This document shows, piece after piece, positions 55,050-63,956 of a stretch of DNA of 64,000 nucleotides. The DNA comes from Asaia prunellae JCM 25354 (lineage in GTDB: Bacteria > Pseudomonadota > Alphaproteobacteria > Acetobacterales > Acetobacteraceae), in assembly GCF_000613885.1 (NCBI RefSeq), contig NZ_BAJV01000010.1:62001-126000 (forward strand), given 5' to 3'. How positions within the stretch are numbered: the stretch's first letter is position 1; every line of letters begins with the position of its first letter. The translations under genes were made by a program, and so were the position numbers. Under the pieces are notes generated by a model. That model was not told where the DNA came from and searched no databases. It was given only the letters and a program-made list of their open reading frames with translations.

Positions 55050-56200
55050 TCAGAAAACTGATGGCCGCCTCCGCGCTGGCCGCCTGGGGTAAGCTGCTCT
55101 TTGCTCATGGACGCTTCTGGCGAACCGGTGATCAGCTTATGCCTTTCAATACGGTTTCTGCGACGATCTGGCCTGATGTCGCAATTGTTGTGCCAGCCAG
55201 GGACGAGGCTGAATCAATACAGACCTGTCTCGCGACGCTGCTCCAGCAGGACTACAAGGGCAGGCTGAGCGTCATCATCGTCGATGATGGCAGTACGGAT
55301 GGCACGGGTGATCTGGCTCGCAAGGTGCCTGATCCGCATGAACGTCTGACCGTGGTGACGGGGCGCGAGCGACCGGAAGGCTGGAGTGGAAAGCTCTGGG
55401 CCGTTCATCAGGGAGAGATGATCGCGCGCGAGAAGATCGATTCCGAGGGCTTCATCCTGCTGACAGATGCCGATATCCTTCACTCGGCCCTGCATCTGGA
55501 AACGCTGGTTGAGAAGGCTCAGCGGGACCGGCTCGACATGGTGTCGGAAATGGTGGTGCTGAATTGTGAAAGTGCTGCCGAACGCCTGCTTGTGCCGGCT
55601 TTCGTTTATTTCTTCGCGATGCTCTACCCGTTCGAGAAGGTAAATGATCCGGCCTCCGAAGTGGCTGGTGCGGCAGGCGGAACCATTCTGGTACGCCGTG
55701 CGATGCTCGAACGGATTGGTGGTGTAGAAACCGTTCGTGGCGCGCTGATCGATGACTGCTCCCTGGCCTCGGATATCAAACAGGCAGGCGGCAGACTCTA
55801 TCTTGGTCATAGCACCCTTGCCTGGTCGATCCGGCCTTATCGTGGTGCAGGTGATATCTGGCGCATGATTGCACGCACGGCTTATGTGCAACTGCGTTAC
55901 TCGCCGGTCATTCTGCTCTGTACGATAGTCGGCATGGGGCTGGTGTGGCTGGCCCCTGTCTATTTTGCGTTCTTTGGTCGTGGTCGCGAGCGGATCATGG
56001 GGAGCGCATCGCTGTCTCTGGCCGTTATTTCGTTTCTGCCGACGCTTCTGCGGTTCAGACTGTCACCTTTGCGGGCACTCGCCTTGCCTGTTGTGGCAGC
56101 GTTCTACATGGCGGCGACAATCGGATCTGCGATCGATCACCACCGTGGACGTGGTGTACAATGGAAAAGCCGGTATTACACCGAGGAGACACATGCCTGA
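55046..56200 (+). CDS. hpnB: Hopene-associated glycosyltransferase HpnB
   Basis: 384 residues, GT2 core: VAIVVPARDEAESIQTCLATLLQQDY, IIVDDGSTDGTGDLA and FILLTDADILHS (DxD), then the characteristic AAGGTILVRRAMLERIGGVE and LIDDCSLASDIKQAGGRLYLG (catalytic EDC-like region), with two or three C-terminal membrane helices (SPVILLCTIVGMGLVWLAPVYF). Membrane-bound. Overlaps hpnA before it and hpnC after it (TGATG). Confidence 0.94.
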   Translation: MIRKLMAASALAAWGKLLFAHGRFWRTGDQLMPFNTVSATIWPDVAIVVPARDEAESIQTCLATLLQQDYKGRLSVIIVDDGSTDGTGDLARKVPDPHERLTVVTGRERPEGWSGKLWAVHQGEMIAREKIDSEGFILLTDADILHSALHLETLVEKAQRDRLDMVSEMVVLNCESAAERLLVPAFVYFFAMLYPFEKVNDPASEVAGAAGGTILVRRAMLERIGGVETVRGALIDDCSLASDIKQAGGRLYLGHSTLAWSIRPYRGAGDIWRMIARTAYVQLRYSPVILLCTIVGMGLVWLAPVYFAFFGRGRERIMGSASLSLAVISFLPTLLRFRLSPLRALALPVVAAFYMAATIGSAIDHHRGRGVQWKSRYYTEETHA

Positions 56201-57074
56201 TGAATGCCATCGGAAAGACAGTCGATCCGGTCTGGGGCGCATCAGACGTGACTTCGCGCAAAGGTGCCGATGATGAGAATTTTCCCGTTGGTTCATTCCT
56301 TTTTGCAAAGGAGAACAGGGCGCATGTAATCGCCTATTACAACTTTGCCCGTGTTATCGATGATATGGTCGATAACGCGACCCTTTCTTCTGAGGCCAAG
56401 ATTGCGCGGCTCCGGGGGATGGAAGAAGTGGTTCGCGGTGAACGTGAAGCGCCTCAGCGCGCTGATGCTCAGAGTGCTGTGATATTGCGCCGGCACCTGC
56501 TTCAGACCGGTGTGCCAGTCGAGACGGCGACCGATCTGATCACGGCCTTCTGCAGGATGCGGTCAAGACCCGGTATGACAGCTGGGATGAGCTTCTGGGG
56601 TATTGCCGCTTTTCGGCAAACCCTGTCGGGCGTTTTCTGCTGCTGTTACATGGCGAGAAGGCCGAGACATTACCGCTTTCTGACGCACTTTGCAGCGCGT
56701 TGCAGGTTCTCAATCATCTTCAGGATGTGACATCCGATCTCAGGGTTCTGAACCGATCCTATCTGCCTCAGGAAATGCTGAAGGCGGAGGGAGCAAAGGT
56801 TGAAGAGGTGCTTCTTGCACGCAGCAAGCCTGGCCTGCGTCGTGTGTTCGATCATCTTCTCGACGAAGTCGATTACCTCAATCGCCAGGCGTCAGGCTTG
56901 CCCGGTCTGGTGCGAGATCGTCGGATGCGCGCCTATTGTGCTGTTGTGGTCGCGCTGTCACAGCGTCTTGCTGCAAGATTGCGTCGCGAAGACCCTGTTG
57001 CAGGGCGGGTCAAACTCGGCCGCCGGGACGGGATTGTTGCTCTCGTAAAAGGAGCAAGGGCTCTTATCGCGTAA
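56200..57074 (+). CDS. hpnC: Hydroxysqualene synthase HpnC, with one frame break
   Basis: Converts presqualene diphosphate to hydroxysqualene. Begins MNAIGKTVDPVWGASDVTSR; ENFPVGSFLFAKENRAHVIAYYNFARVIDDMVDNA holds the first Asp-rich motif of the squalene/phytoene synthase fold. The frame breaks near 56550 (TTCTGCAG for TTCCTGCAG) and resumes LQDAVKTRYDSWDELLGYCRFSANPVGRFLLLLHGE, with LNHLQDVTSDL as second Asp motif. One restored C gives 291 residues. Coupled to hpnB; convergent with the Tat-signal aminotransferase. Confidence 0.92.
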
Positions 57075-57156
57075 AAGCCGGGTGTTGAGATTGTGGCGGC
57101 CGGAGGACAGGCATTTCTGCAGGTTCCGGGAGCCTGAAGCCGGACAAGGTATCACT

Positions 57157-57182
57157 CTGAAAGAGGGTTGCTATCCTTTCAG
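57157..57182. repeat. Inverted repeat between convergent hpnC and aminotransferase genes
   Basis: CTGAAAG (57157-57163) pairs with CTTTCAG (57176-57182) across a 12-base loop. It lies in the 146-base gap between two converging genes and may help end either transcript, though no T-run follows. Confidence 0.4.
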
Positions 57183-57220
57183 CGGTACCAGGCAGGATTC
57201 AGGGTCCGGAAAATGTGTTA

Positions 57221-58401
57221 TCAGGTCAGAATCTGGTCCAGGGCGGCACAAAATCCTTCCATTTCCTTCATTGAGCCAACGCTGACACGAGACATGGTCG
57301 GCCAGATATCCCAGTTGCGGCCAATTTCCACCTTTCTGGCGGCAAAAGCTGTTTTCATCTGGGCGGCGGGTTTTTCCAGTCGACAAGAAACATATTGGCC
57401 TGGCTGCCCGGTACGATGCGGATATTGCGTTTGGCCAGATGATCGAATGTCATGCTGCGTGCAGCGATCATCTCGTTGCGTCTGGCCTTGATAGCATCGG
57501 CCTGTGTCAGGCTGACGGCGCCTGCGGCGAGAGCCACAATGTTCAGCATCGAAATCATGTTGGGCCCGTCATAGCGCATCATGCTCTTGTGCAGATCAGG
57601 GCGGGCGAAGGAGAGGCCCAGACGCAGACCAGCCATGGCGAACATTTTCGAGAATGTGCGCAGGACGATGACATCTTTGCCCTGCTTGACCAGAGAGATG
57701 GCACTTGGTGCGCCTGAGAAGTGAATATAGGCTTCATCCACGATGATGACAGATCCGGCCGGCTTGTTGTCCGCGAGCCAGGCGATGTCCTCAAGCGGGG
57801 TAACTGTACCGGTCGGGTTGTTCGGACTGCAGATATAATAGGCGCCCGCATTAGGGTCGGCCTTGAGCATGGCGCGTACATCGGTAGCATAGCCGTTATG
57901 GGCAGAGAGCGGCACACGGGTAAGCTTGATTTTCATCCAGTCGGCGGTACGCCAGGCGGCTTCGTAGGTAGGATTGGCTGTCACCAGTCCGCGCTCGGGT
58001 GAACAGAAGGTTACGACAGAGCGACAGAGCGGATCGCTGGAACCGGGCCAGGGAAGGATATGTTCCTCGGAAATGTTTTCAACCGAGGAGGCAGTTCTGA
58101 GCAGCGTGGAGCGCAGATGGTCAGGTTCGTATCGATTTCCAAACGGAACCTGGGCCTGACCAGCGGTCACGGCGGAAGGAAAGGGACCGGTCCAGCATTC
58201 GTTGCTGCCAATACGGATCATGTCGAGATGGCCGACGAACGGATCGTCGCCCGGTGCCTTGATCGCAGCGAAGGCGGAAGAGCTGAACTGGGTCAGGGCG
58301 GCGCTCATGCCGAGCAGGCTCGTCAGGCGGCCGAAATGGCGACGTGAGTATCCACGTGCCAGCAGATCTTCTCTGGCTTCCTGGGTGAGTGGCGCAGTCA
58401 T
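57221..58401 (-). CDS. Tat-signal pyridoxal-phosphate aminotransferase (HisC-like), with one frame break
   Basis: Class I/II aminotransferase. A twin-arginine signal SRRHFGRLTSLLGMSAALTQFSSSAFA occupies residues ~20-46. The core has SPNNPTGTVTPLEDIAWLA, VIIVDEAYIHFSG and RTFSKMFAMAGLRLG with the PLP-binding Lys. The frame breaks near 57373 where five A replace an expected six (minus strand GGAAAAACCC); restoring one A adds KPAAQMKTAFAARKVEIGRNW, DIWPTMSRVSVGSM and a stop at 57221, giving 393 residues. Export would place it in the periplasm. ATG 58401 has GGAG eight bases upstream. It sits reversed inside the hopanoid run. Confidence 0.88.
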
Positions 58402-58492
58402 GAGCATATCTCCGATGGGTCAGATGCCGGCAAAGAGACGGGGATTCGTTTCGAATGTCAAATCATTTTCGAAACGGATTTGTCTTCGCCTG

Positions 58493-58947
58493 TCAGTATT
58501 CGTTCTTTTCACCCTTGAGAGGGATGGATGTTGGAAGATTATTGCCCCCTGCATAGGTGAGAAGTAATATCGTTTCCCTGTCTCCGGATACACCACGATG
58601 AGCGTCATCCATGCTTTCGGCAAAGGCCTCGCCTGATGAAAGACATGGCTGGCCCCGCTGGCCTTGTCCTGAATCGTCAGCTGGCCCTGAAGCACATAAC
58701 CGGCATTCGGGACAGGATGGGTATGCCATGGAAGTGCCGTATGGGGGGGAATGGTGAGTTTGATCATCATGAGTGTCGGTTGCCCGGAAGGGTAATGTGT
58801 ATAGGGTTTGCCATTCCATGATCGATCAGCCTTGAGCAGATGATCGGCATGGGCCGATGCGGTTTCCTGTGCATGACCCTGAGTGGGAGCGATAACGGAC
58901 AGGCTGCAGGCAAGAGCCCAAAGGACAAGAGAACGGGCGAATTTCAT
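58493..58947 (-). CDS. Exported cupin-domain protein, with one frame break
   Basis: A signal peptide (MKFARSLVLWALACSLSVIAP..GHA) is followed by a cupin barrel: MMIKLTIPPHTALPWHTHPVPNAGYVLQGQLTIQD carries the HTH..P..G.VL.G metal-site motif 1. The frame breaks near 58632 (CAGGCGAG for CAGGGCGAG); the restored frame reads GEAFAESMDDAHRGVSGDRE, then TILLLTYAGGNNLPTSI as motif 2, for 151 residues. Substrate unknown. Runs in the same direction as the aminotransferase and 91 bases upstream of it, so the two probably form an operon. Confidence 0.82.
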
Positions 58948-59070
58948 GAATATGGTCCTTCATCGGAGAAGAGGAGGTATCCTTGAAACGTCTGTGGTTC
59001 GAACCGGATTTTGCTGTTTGATTTTTTGAAGGTAAAAGGCGCAGCTCTTGACTGATACAGGGATGAAGCG

Positions 59071-59940
59071 GTGAGCGGGTTTCGACAGGAAGCTGTGCTG
59101 GGCTGTGCCTCAGCCGATCTTGAGCATGTTCATGCTATTGTGACTCGCGCCGGCACGTCTTTTGGCAAGGGCATGAAGATCCTGCCTCCAGAGCGGCGTT
59201 ATGGCATGTTTGCAGTCTATGCCTTCTGTCGCGAAGTGGATGACATTGCCGATGGTGATGTCCTGGTGCCAGATCGTATGGAGGCGCTCCAGGACTGGCA
59301 CAAGCGCATGGAGCGTCTTTATGAAGGTGAGACCAGAGATGGTCTTGACCGTGTGCTTGTAGCGGCAATCACCCGTTTCGGTCTTCGCAAGGAAGATTTC
59401 ACCGCGGTGATCGATGGCATGGCCATGGACGCCGCCGGACCTGTTGTTGCACCGGACGAAGCGACGCTTGATCTGTATTGTGACCGGGTAGCCTCTGCTG
59501 TGGGGCGTCTTTCGGTGCGGGTCTTCGGCGATTCATCACCGGAGGCTGATCGTGTCGCGCATCATCTGGGCCGTGCGCTTCAATTGACCAATATTCTGCG
59601 CGATGTACAGGAAGATGCGGATCGGGGCCGTCTCTATCTCCCGCGCGAATTGCTGTTGCGTCATGATGTCCCGATTGATCCTCAGGAAGCGCTTTATGCG
59701 CTTGGGCTCGATCCGCTGGCGCGGATCATGGCCGTTCGCGCGGCAGATCATTTCCGTGAGGCGTATCGTGCCATGCGGCAATGTGACCGGATTGCCATGC
59801 GCCCGGCGCGGATCATGGCGGCTTCCTATCGTCCGATTCTGACAGCCTTGCTACGTCGTGGATGGCGTCATCCTGATGTGCCGGTGAAAGTCAGCAAGGC
59901 TGTCCGGATCCTGCGATCACTCCTGGCCTATTATCGCTGA
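59071..59940 (+). CDS. hpnD: Presqualene diphosphate synthase HpnD
   Basis: 289 residues. Condenses two farnesyl diphosphates. Asp-rich motif 1 is MFAVYAFCREVDDIADGD, and motif 2 is LGRALQLTNILRDVQEDADRGRLYLPRELL; YCDRVASAVGRLSVRVFG and the C-terminal RRGWRHPDVPVKVSKAVRILRSLLAYYR are HpnD features. The start is GTG 59071 with AGGGA upstream. Followed by hpnE after three bases. Confidence 0.95.
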   Translation: MSGFRQEAVLGCASADLEHVHAIVTRAGTSFGKGMKILPPERRYGMFAVYAFCREVDDIADGDVLVPDRMEALQDWHKRMERLYEGETRDGLDRVLVAAITRFGLRKEDFTAVIDGMAMDAAGPVVAPDEATLDLYCDRVASAVGRLSVRVFGDSSPEADRVAHHLGRALQLTNILRDVQEDADRGRLYLPRELLLRHDVPIDPQEALYALGLDPLARIMAVRAADHFREAYRAMRQCDRIAMRPARIMAASYRPILTALLRRGWRHPDVPVKVSKAVRILRSLLAYYR

Positions 59941-59943
59941 TCC

Positions 59944-61227
59944 ATGACTCATGTTCATATCATTGGTGGTGGTCTTGCCGGTCTCTCCGCTGCGGTGGAT
60001 GTCATCGGGCGGGCGCGCGTTTCTGTTTATGAGGCCGGCCCTGCCTGTGGCGGGCGGGCGCGATCCTATTACGACAAGGCCCTTGATGCGCGCATCGATA
60101 ATGGCAATCATCTTCTTCTTTCCGCCAACAAGGCAAGTTTTCGCTATCTCGGGTTGATCGGGGCTGAAAAGACCCTGAAAGGTCCCGGAGCGCCTCTGTT
60201 TCCCTGGTTTGATCTTTCGACCAATCTGGGCTGGACCCTTCAGCTTTCACGAGGACGTTTTCCTTTCTGGGCGTTCTCTGGGCGTCGTCGTGTTCCGGGG
60301 ATGAAATTATCCGAGCTTGCCGTTCTTGCCCGGTTGCTCAAGGCCGGCCCTGATCAGACGGTCAGCGAGTTTCTGGGTAAGGGTATGCTGACCCGCAGAC
60401 TTCTGGAGCCCTTCACCATTTCCGCGCTCAACACGCCGCTTGAAACGGGTAGTGCTGCACTTCTGGCGACAATTATCCGGGAAACCCTTGCCCTTGGAGG
60501 AGCTGCCTGCTGCCCATGGTATCCATCTGAAGGGTTGTCCGAGAGCTTTGTCGATCCGGCGGTTGCACATCTGAGGCGTCTGCAGGGCGAAGTGCATTGC
60601 GGGACCCGTATTTCAGGACTTGATGTCCAGGACGGGCGCGTGACCGGCTTGAAAAGCGGGAATGAGATCATTGCCGTCGGGCCGGAAGACAGGGTCGTGT
60701 TTGCGGCGCCTTCACCTGTTGCACGGACACTTCTCGAACCGCATCTGCCGGGATTCTCTGCGCCGGATGCTTATGAGAGCATTATCAACGTGCATTATCG
60801 TCTGCCTTCGCCGGTTCATGCACGGGGTATGCTGGCAAAGGTCGGGTTTGTGGGTCTCGTCGGTGGCGTTGCTGAATGGGTCTATCTCAAGGGTGCGATT
60901 CTTTCCGTGACTGTGAGTGCTGCCAATCGTTATGCTGCACGCGATAATGATGAGCTGATTGCCACGATCTGGTCGGAGATCCGTCAGGCTGTGGGGCCGG
61001 TGCTGATCGAGACCTTGCCCAAGGCGGTACCGCCTGTGCGTCTGGTTTGCGAAAAGCGTGCGACTTTCGCCGCCACACCGGCGCAGGATCGTCTCAGGCC
61101 ACAGGCCAGAACGGGACTGGATAATCTGGCGCTTGCCGGAGACTGGACCCAGACAGGCTTCCCCTCGACCATTGAAGGGGCAATCCGTTCAGGCTCAGAG
61201 GCCATCAGGGTTCTGGGTCTGTTATAA
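59944..61227 (+). CDS. hpnE: Hydroxysqualene dehydroxylase HpnE
   Basis: 427 residues, an FAD amine-oxidase-like fold. HIIGGGLAGLSAAVDV is the dinucleotide motif; VYEAGPACGGRARSYYD, IDNGNHLLLSANKASFRYL and the C-terminal FAD segment LDNLALAGDWTQTGFPSTIEGAIRSG are typical. It reduces hydroxysqualene to squalene, completing the HpnD-C-E route. The stop is 34 bases before the cyclase start. Confidence 0.95.
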   Translation: MTHVHIIGGGLAGLSAAVDVIGRARVSVYEAGPACGGRARSYYDKALDARIDNGNHLLLSANKASFRYLGLIGAEKTLKGPGAPLFPWFDLSTNLGWTLQLSRGRFPFWAFSGRRRVPGMKLSELAVLARLLKAGPDQTVSEFLGKGMLTRRLLEPFTISALNTPLETGSAALLATIIRETLALGGAACCPWYPSEGLSESFVDPAVAHLRRLQGEVHCGTRISGLDVQDGRVTGLKSGNEIIAVGPEDRVVFAAPSPVARTLLEPHLPGFSAPDAYESIINVHYRLPSPVHARGMLAKVGFVGLVGGVAEWVYLKGAILSVTVSAANRYAARDNDELIATIWSEIRQAVGPVLIETLPKAVPPVRLVCEKRATFAATPAQDRLRPQARTGLDNLALAGDWTQTGFPSTIEGAIRSGSEAIRVLGLL

Positions 61228-61261
61228 TGAAACCGAGTCAGAAAAAGGACAGGTGCGGGTA

Positions 61262-63244
61262 ATGTTGATCTATTCCGACGTTCTGGAGCGCCATGAGACC
61301 GGGATTCCGGCCGAAGCGGATATCGGCCAGGTGCGTCAGGCTATTGATTCCGCCCATGCTGCACTTGCCAACCGGCAGAATGACGATGGTCACTGGGTGT
61401 TCGAGCTTGAGGCCGATGCCACCATTCCGGCCGAGTTTGTGCTGCTTGGTCATTATCTCGACCGGATTGATGATGAGAAGCAGGCCCGTATCGGCGTCTA
61501 TCTGCGCCGCATCCAAGGTGATCATGGCGGCTGGCCGCTCTATCATGATGGCGGGTTCGATCTCTCTGCCTCAGTGAAGGCCTATTTCGCACTCAAGGCG
61601 ATTGGCGATGATATTGACGCGCCGCATATGAAGCGGGCGAGAGAAGCCATCCTTGATCGCGGCGGCGCGGCACGGGTTAATGTTTTTACCCGTATCCAGA
61701 TGGCGCTTTTCGGAGAAGTCCCCTGGCGTGCCACACCTGTCATGCCTGTCGAACTGATGCTGATGCCCAAGGCGGCTGTGTTCTCGATGTGGAACATGTC
61801 CTACTGGTCCCGTTGTGTGGTGGCACCGTTGCTCGTGCTGCGTACGCTTGAACCACGTGCTATCAATCCCCGGAATATCCATATCCAGGAATTGTTCGTG
61901 ACTCCCCCCGAGGAGGTGAAGGACTGGATCCGTGGGCCTTATCGCTCCTTCTGGGGGCGTGTCTTCAAACAGGTCGATACCGTGCTGCGTCCGATTGAGC
62001 CGCATTTTCCTTCGACCTTGCGCAAGAAGGCAATCAAGGCGGCGATCGATTTCATTGAGCCGCGTCTGGGCGAAGGCGGGCTTGGCGCCATCTATCCGGC
62101 CATGGCGAATGTCGTGATGATGTATCGCGAGCTGGGTGTGCCTGATAACGATCCCCGTGTGGAGCTTGCCTGGAAGGGCATTCAGGAGCTGCTCGTCCAG
62201 AAGGAAGACGAAACCTATTGCCAGCCCTGCGTTTCGCCGGTCTGGGATACAGGTCTTTCCGGCCTTGCTATGGCGGAGGCTGCGTCAGGCCCTGATGCCA
62301 CACGGCCGAAGGAAACACATGAACGCCTGAAGCGTAGTATGGAATGGCTCCGTGAGCGTCAGATTCTCAATGTAAAGGGAGATTGGGCGATCAATTGTCC
62401 CGATGTCCGGCCGGGTGGATGGGCTTTCCAGTACGAAAACGATTATTATCCTGATGTGGATGATACAGCAGTTGTAGGCATGCTGCTCAATCGCGAAGAT
62501 CCTGAGGGTAATCGTGAAGCCATTTCCCGTGCCCGGGAATGGATTGTGGGCATGCAGAGCAGCAATGGCGGCTGGGGAGCCTTCGATATCGACAACGATC
62601 TCGAAGCGTTGAATCATATTCCCTTTGCCGACCATGGAGCTTTGCTTGATCCTCCTACTGCCGATGTGTCTGCGCGCTGCGTGTCTTTTCTTTGTGAGCT
62701 TGGCTTTTCTGAAGACAGGCCAGTCATAGAACGTGGGCTTGCCTATCTGCGTCGTGAGCAGGAGCCTGAAGGATGCTGGTTCGGGCGCTGGGGTACAAAT
62801 TATATCTATGGTACATGGTCGGCGCTTTGTGCCTTCAACATCGCAGGTGTGCCGCATGATGATCCGGCGGTGATGCGGGCAGTAGCCTGGCTTGAGGAAA
62901 AACAGCGCGAGGATGGCGGCTGGGGTGAGGATTGTGCGTCCTATGAAGGTGCTACCCCTGGCGAATATGACAAGAGCCTGCCAACCCAGACGGCATGGGC
63001 TGTTCTGGGTCTGATGGCCGTAGGCCGTCGCGACAGCAAGGCTGTCCAGCGTGGAATTTCCTATCTCGTGTCGCAGCAGGATGAAAACGGCGAGTGGCAG
63101 GAAAAACCCTATAATGCTGTTGGTTTTCCCAAGGTCTTCTACTTGCGCTATCATGGCTACAAGCAGTTTTTCCCGCTCATGGCGCTTTCGCGTTTCCGCA
63201 ATCTGGGGCTGAGTAATTCGGGGCGGGTCGAGCGCGGTTTCTGA
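61262..63244 (+). CDS. shc: Squalene-hopene cyclase
   Basis: 660 residues, the usual SHC length. The catalytic DVDDTA (DxDD) protonates squalene; several QW repeats are visible, e.g. RIQGDHGGWPLYHDG, GMQSSNGGWGAFDID, EQEPEGCWFGRWG, EKQREDGGWGED and SQQDENGEWQE. Membrane-associated, forming hopene/hopanol. ATG 61262 is preferred; in-frame GTG 61253 sits only four bases after AAGGA. The frame runs open far upstream into hpnE but that is not translated here. hpnG follows after one base. Confidence 0.97.
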   Translation: MLIYSDVLERHETGIPAEADIGQVRQAIDSAHAALANRQNDDGHWVFELEADATIPAEFVLLGHYLDRIDDEKQARIGVYLRRIQGDHGGWPLYHDGGFDLSASVKAYFALKAIGDDIDAPHMKRAREAILDRGGAARVNVFTRIQMALFGEVPWRATPVMPVELMLMPKAAVFSMWNMSYWSRCVVAPLLVLRTLEPRAINPRNIHIQELFVTPPEEVKDWIRGPYRSFWGRVFKQVDTVLRPIEPHFPSTLRKKAIKAAIDFIEPRLGEGGLGAIYPAMANVVMMYRELGVPDNDPRVELAWKGIQELLVQKEDETYCQPCVSPVWDTGLSGLAMAEAASGPDATRPKETHERLKRSMEWLRERQILNVKGDWAINCPDVRPGGWAFQYENDYYPDVDDTAVVGMLLNREDPEGNREAISRAREWIVGMQSSNGGWGAFDIDNDLEALNHIPFADHGALLDPPTADVSARCVSFLCELGFSEDRPVIERGLAYLRREQEPEGCWFGRWGTNYIYGTWSALCAFNIAGVPHDDPAVMRAVAWLEEKQREDGGWGEDCASYEGATPGEYDKSLPTQTAWAVLGLMAVGRRDSKAVQRGISYLVSQQDENGEWQEKPYNAVGFPKVFYLRYHGYKQFFPLMALSRFRNLGLSNSGRVERGF

Positions 63245-63245
63245 T

Positions 63246-63875
63246 ATGCTGGGTATTCTCGTCGGATTGAAAGCTGAAGCACGCCTGATAAGGCCGTGCT
63301 GCCCCGGACTTCCGGTGGCGATCAGCGGCGCTACGTCATCAGGAGCACAGGCAGGGGTCGACCGGTTGCTGGCAGCCGGTGCGACCAGTCTGCTCTCGTT
63401 CGGATGTGCTGCTGGCCTGGCTCCTGATCTGGCACCAGGCAGCATTATCATTCCTCAATGGGTGATGGTCCATGGCGCACGGATCAAAAGCGACTCGGCA
63501 CTATCCAGAAAGTTCGGAGTTGGGCAGCCTGGGGTCTTGCATGGTGGCATGCTGCATAGCGATGGACTTGTCACGACAGCCGTTGAAAAGAATAGCCTTC
63601 ATACCCAGACCGGCTGTCTAGCCCTGGATATGGAAAGTGGCTTCGTCGCAAGAGCGGGTCTGCCTTTTGCTGTTCTCAGGGTTGTATGTGATGATTCGAA
63701 ACGTGATCTGCCCCCTGCGGCATGTGATGTTTTGGCTGAAGGACATATTTCACCTTTCAGACTCTTGCGTAGTCTGGTGCAGCAGCCTGGCCAGATTGGC
63801 GATCTGATGGCGTTGGGACGGGATGCCAGGACAGCGCGGGACAAAATGGCTGAATTCCTAAGACAGCTCTACTGA
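63246..63875 (+). CDS. hpnG: Hopanoid-associated phosphorylase/nucleosidase HpnG
   Basis: 209 residues of the purine nucleoside phosphorylase/MTA nucleosidase fold: MLGILVGLKAEARLI at the start, SFGCAAGLAPDLAPGSIIIP, and CLALDMESGFVARAGLPFAVLRVVCDDSKRDLPP with the DMES nucleoside-site motif. Releases adenine from adenosylhopane on the way to bacteriohopanetetrol. The partner hpnH is expected beyond the window end. Confidence 0.92.
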   Translation: MLGILVGLKAEARLIRPCCPGLPVAISGATSSGAQAGVDRLLAAGATSLLSFGCAAGLAPDLAPGSIIIPQWVMVHGARIKSDSALSRKFGVGQPGVLHGGMLHSDGLVTTAVEKNSLHTQTGCLALDMESGFVARAGLPFAVLRVVCDDSKRDLPPAACDVLAEGHISPFRLLRSLVQQPGQIGDLMALGRDARTARDKMAEFLRQLY

Positions 63876-63922
63876 TATTCCTGCGCTGGCCAATACATTG
63901 AATTACGGAAACGTAACGTGTG

Positions 63923-63956
63923 CTGACAAATACTTTCCCAGAAAATTAGATATAAT
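63923..63956 (+). promoter_or_regulatory. Possible promoter at window end
   Basis: A perfect -10 TATAAT at 63951-63956 lies downstream of hpnG in a locally AT-rich stretch. The best -35 (CTGACA, 63923-63928) is 22 bases away, too far for a classic sigma-70 promoter. It may serve a gene beyond the window. Confidence 0.25.

Noticed and set aside
61058-61262. A longer squalene-hopene cyclase starting inside hpnE
   Set aside because: The extra 68 residues are an out-of-frame reading of conserved hpnE; known cyclases start near ATG 61262.
62285-63451. A 388-codon minus-strand frame opposite shc and hpnG
   Set aside because: Antisense to a highly conserved cyclase; no family-like segments.
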